A stretch of 15,006 nucleotides of DNA from contig CAJJTI010000035.1 of assembly GCA_905194705.1 (NCBI GenBank), positions 1-15,006 of the forward strand, read 5' to 3'. A model generated the notes under the pieces. That model saw only the letters and a list, made by a program, of their open reading frames with translations, did not search any database and had not been told where the DNA came from. How positions within the stretch are numbered: position 1 is the first letter of the stretch; each line of letters opens with the position of its first letter. Position numbers and translations under genes: made by a program. Shown piece by piece: positions 13,566-15,006 of the stretch. This stretch comes from an uncultured Solobacterium sp. (GTDB taxonomy: Bacteria; Bacillota_I; Bacilli_A; Erysipelotrichales; Erysipelotrichaceae).

Positions 13566-14671
13566 GTGACAGTACTAATATATTTTGTGCTGGAATATTT
13601 TTCATAAAACACCTGTTTTCTAGATATCATATGAATTTGTAAGAATAAAATTGAAAATAAGAAACAGGTTATCAGCATAATTTCTAAAATGAGATATATT
13701 GATAAACTTAATAGACCAGTATGATGTATTGCATATAAAGCAGTAGTAAAAATATAAGGTAAGGTAATTAAATATAAACAAAATAATATAAATCTTAGAA
13801 TTAACTGGAATAATCGAACAGGTTCATTGTCATCAGAGATAATTTTAATTTTCGTAATGCGCATACCATATGTTTGACCATGCTTAAAATAAGCTAAGAA
13901 TGTGAAATATATAAAGGCAATAATCTTCTCTAGATGAGGAATATTAATTGATAGTATTGCTAGTATTATAGAAGTAACCATAGTAATAAGAATGATCATA
14001 CCTAAGTCACATATAAATGATATTGTTCTTCTTAAGAAAGATACTTGTTCACCTTTCTTATAGCTTTCTTGATCTATTTCTTCTCTTGAAGGTAAAAATT
14101 TAGCAAGTACATTTGCAACATAATATCCAATAAAACCACCTAATGTATTTGCCATTAAGTCATCAACGTCAAATAAACGATATCCTCTTGGATAGATAAA
14201 GAAGATACCAGTTAATTGTGTTATCTCAAAGAATAAAGATAGAAGAAATGAGCATAATACAGTTTTCTTTAGATTATAGTTGAAATAATAATGAAGATAT
14301 ACACCGAAAGGTAACAGCATCAAAATATTAAATAAGAACTGAAATAATGCAGGATTATTGATATAGGCTATGAGTCCTTTAATATTACTTTTTTGAGCTT
14401 CTTTAATCATATCTAAAACAAACTGAAATGGGATAAAAGAAGCTCTAGGACTAGTCAGTTTACTTACAAATTCTTTTGAAGGTAATGGTAATAGTACTAG
14501 AAAAAATACACATATTAGATAGAGAATAAAAGAATAAATGATAAGATTTCTAATCCATATAGCTGTACCGTATTTTCTATAGTTATACAAAATATAGGGA
14601 AGTGTAAATATTGCGGCTACTATAGGAAAGAATAAGAAGGCTTGTTTTATTACATGAATATATGAACTCAT
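13532..14671 (-). CDS. VanZ-like and RDD domain fusion membrane protein
   Basis: The start is ATG 14671, with GGAG 6 nt before it; an in-frame TTG at 14683 would overlap that site. The 379-residue protein joins two membrane modules. A VanZ-like domain (about 43-192) carries NILMLLPFGVYL (115-126), FFEITQL (147-153) and FDVDDLMANTLGGFIGY (167-183). An RDD domain (about 211-350) has the RR..SFICD segment (214-222) and GQTYGMRITKIKI (265-277). VanZ relatives can raise teicoplanin tolerance; RDD proteins include putative transport or membrane-sensing proteins. The joint function is not known. The last 11 codons and stop overlap the 3' end of the convergent ATPase gene by 34 bases. Expected to sit in the cytoplasmic membrane. 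Confidence 0.88.
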   Translation of the reverse strand: MSSYIHVIKQAFLFFPIVAAIFTLPYILYNYRKYGTAIWIRNLIIYSFILYLICVFFLVLLPLPSKEFVSKLTSPRASFIPFQFVLDMIKEAQKSNIKGLIAYINNPALFQFLFNILMLLPFGVYLHYYFNYNLKKTVLCSFLLSLFFEITQLTGIFFIYPRGYRLFDVDDLMANTLGGFIGYYVANVLAKFLPSREEIDQESYKKGEQVSFLRRTISFICDLGMIILITMVTSIILAILSINIPHLEKIIAFIYFTFLAYFKHGQTYGMRITKIKIISDDNEPVRLFQLILRFILFCLYLITLPYIFTTALYAIHHTGLLSLSIYLILEIMLITCFLFSILFLQIHMISRKQVFYEKYSSTKYISTVTYNDSKIKGTK

Positions 14672-14691
14672 AATTATCTCCAAATCGTAAT

Positions 14692-14700
14692 TAGTTTAGC
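14692..14700 (-). promoter_or_regulatory. Weak extended -10 for the VanZ-RDD gene
   Basis: On the minus strand TGC TAAACT (four of six to TATAAT plus the TG extension) lies about 20 nt before the ATG. No clear -35 is present. Confidence 0.3.
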
Positions 14701-14741
14701 ATCTTTTGAAGTGAAAAAACGAGGATTTAAACAATTGTAAG

Positions 14742-14763
14742 AAAACTGTAAGAAACAGTTTTT
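14742..14763. promoter_or_regulatory. Hairpin or operator between divergent promoters
   Basis: AAAACTGT (14742-14749) and ACAGTTTT (14755-14762) form a perfect 8-bp inverted repeat around AAGAA, flanked by A and T runs on both sides. It resembles a bidirectional terminator, but it lies upstream of both divergent genes. A regulator site near the -35 region of the ACT gene is therefore at least as likely. A TGTAAGAAA direct repeat overlaps it. Confidence 0.35.
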
Positions 14764-14779
14764 GATGAATAAGTTATGT

Positions 14780-14788
14780 TGTTATAAT
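14780..14788 (+). promoter_or_regulatory. Extended -10 promoter of the ACT-domain gene
   Basis: TGT TATAAT is a perfect extended -10 ending at 14788, 25 nt before the ATG at 14814. A weak -35 candidate TTGATG (14762-14767) gives a short 15-bp spacer. The inverted repeat just upstream could block it. Confidence 0.55.
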
Positions 14789-14813
14789 AATCCTTGAAAA
14801 AGGAGACAAACTT

Positions 14814-15006
14814 ATGAAAGTTGTTATTACAGTAGTAGGAAAAGATAAACCGGGGATTATAGCTAATGTTGGAAAAAGATGTGCTGATCATAACGGTACT
14901 ATCGTAGATATTACACAAAAAGTACTTCAAGACTTATTTACAATGATTATGATTGTAGAACTACCTGAAGAAACAGAATTACAGAAATTCTCAAAAGATA
15001 TGCAGG
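14814..15006 (+). CDS. ACT domain-containing protein (UPF0237 family), 3' end outside the window
   Basis: Only the first 64 codons are inside the window. They read as an ACT domain from the first residue: MKVVITVVGKDKPGIIANVG, then a helix, then a GTIVDITQKV strand and FTMIMIVEL. DKPGI with the following helix is the usual ligand-loop region of ACT domains. The match is to the small stand-alone family UPF0237 (structure known from S. pneumoniae SP0238, about 89 residues), thought to sense a small ligand, probably an amino acid. GGAG at 14802-14805 is 8 nt before ATG. In related genomes the next gene is commonly the UPF0210 protein, which can be looked for just past the window. Confidence 0.88.
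   Translation, partial: MKVVITVVGKDKPGIIANVGKRCADHNGTIVDITQKVLQDLFTMIMIVELPEETELQKFSKDMQ

Noticed and set aside
14727..14930. Minus-strand open frame antisense to the ACT-domain gene
   Set aside because: It overlaps a clear ACT domain and its promoter and looks like composition-driven shadow coding.

Overview
The window looks like chromosomal DNA of a low-GC Gram-positive bacterium (Firmicutes). Composition is strongly AT-rich, Shine-Dalgarno sites of the GGAGG type precede most genes, and a lipoprotein signal, a GH25 lysozyme, a VanZ-like protein and a paired multidrug-type ABC exporter are present. Protein similarity to what I know of gut and oral Erysipelotrichia is an impression, not something the sequence proves. 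No rRNA, tRNA, CRISPR array or insertion sequence is visible.

Layout. (1) 1-78: last 25 codons of an unidentified gene, closed by an intrinsic terminator (84-136). (2) 185-3447: a tight five-gene plus-strand cluster, ended by a terminator at 3461-3502. It encodes a degenerate receiver-like protein, a DUF6935 protein, an unknown 131-aa protein, a DUF4428/zinc-ribbon protein and a lipoprotein. (3) 3577-5188: a four-helix membrane protein, a small exported protein and a membrane-anchored GH25 lysozyme, an envelope-directed group. (4) 5190-8528: yigZ (minus) sits head-to-head with mutL-miaA (plus), with overlapping promoter elements between them. mutL and miaA overlap by 4 bp. (5) 8525-11997 (minus): two half-size ABC exporter genes whose ATP sites are degenerate in complementary ways, so they should form one heterodimeric pump. 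(6) 11998-12231: AT-rich gap with four TTGAAAT repeats exactly 33 bp apart, running into the start of (7) a DUF4143-type AAA ATPase gene (12232-13565). That gene is split by a -1 frame change lying exactly at a U UUA AAC heptamer. (8) 13532-14671 (minus): a VanZ-RDD fusion membrane protein whose 3' end overlaps the ATPase gene by 34 bp. (9) 14814-15006: the start of an ACT-domain gene cut by the window edge.

How the genes work together. mutL and miaA are housekeeping genes for mismatch repair and tRNA A37 prenylation, and yigZ is a widespread translation-associated family. The ABC pair, lysozyme, VanZ-RDD protein and lipoprotein all act at the cell envelope. The two places most worth a second look are the ATPase locus (phased repeats plus possible programmed frameshift) and the uncharacterised cluster at 185-3447.
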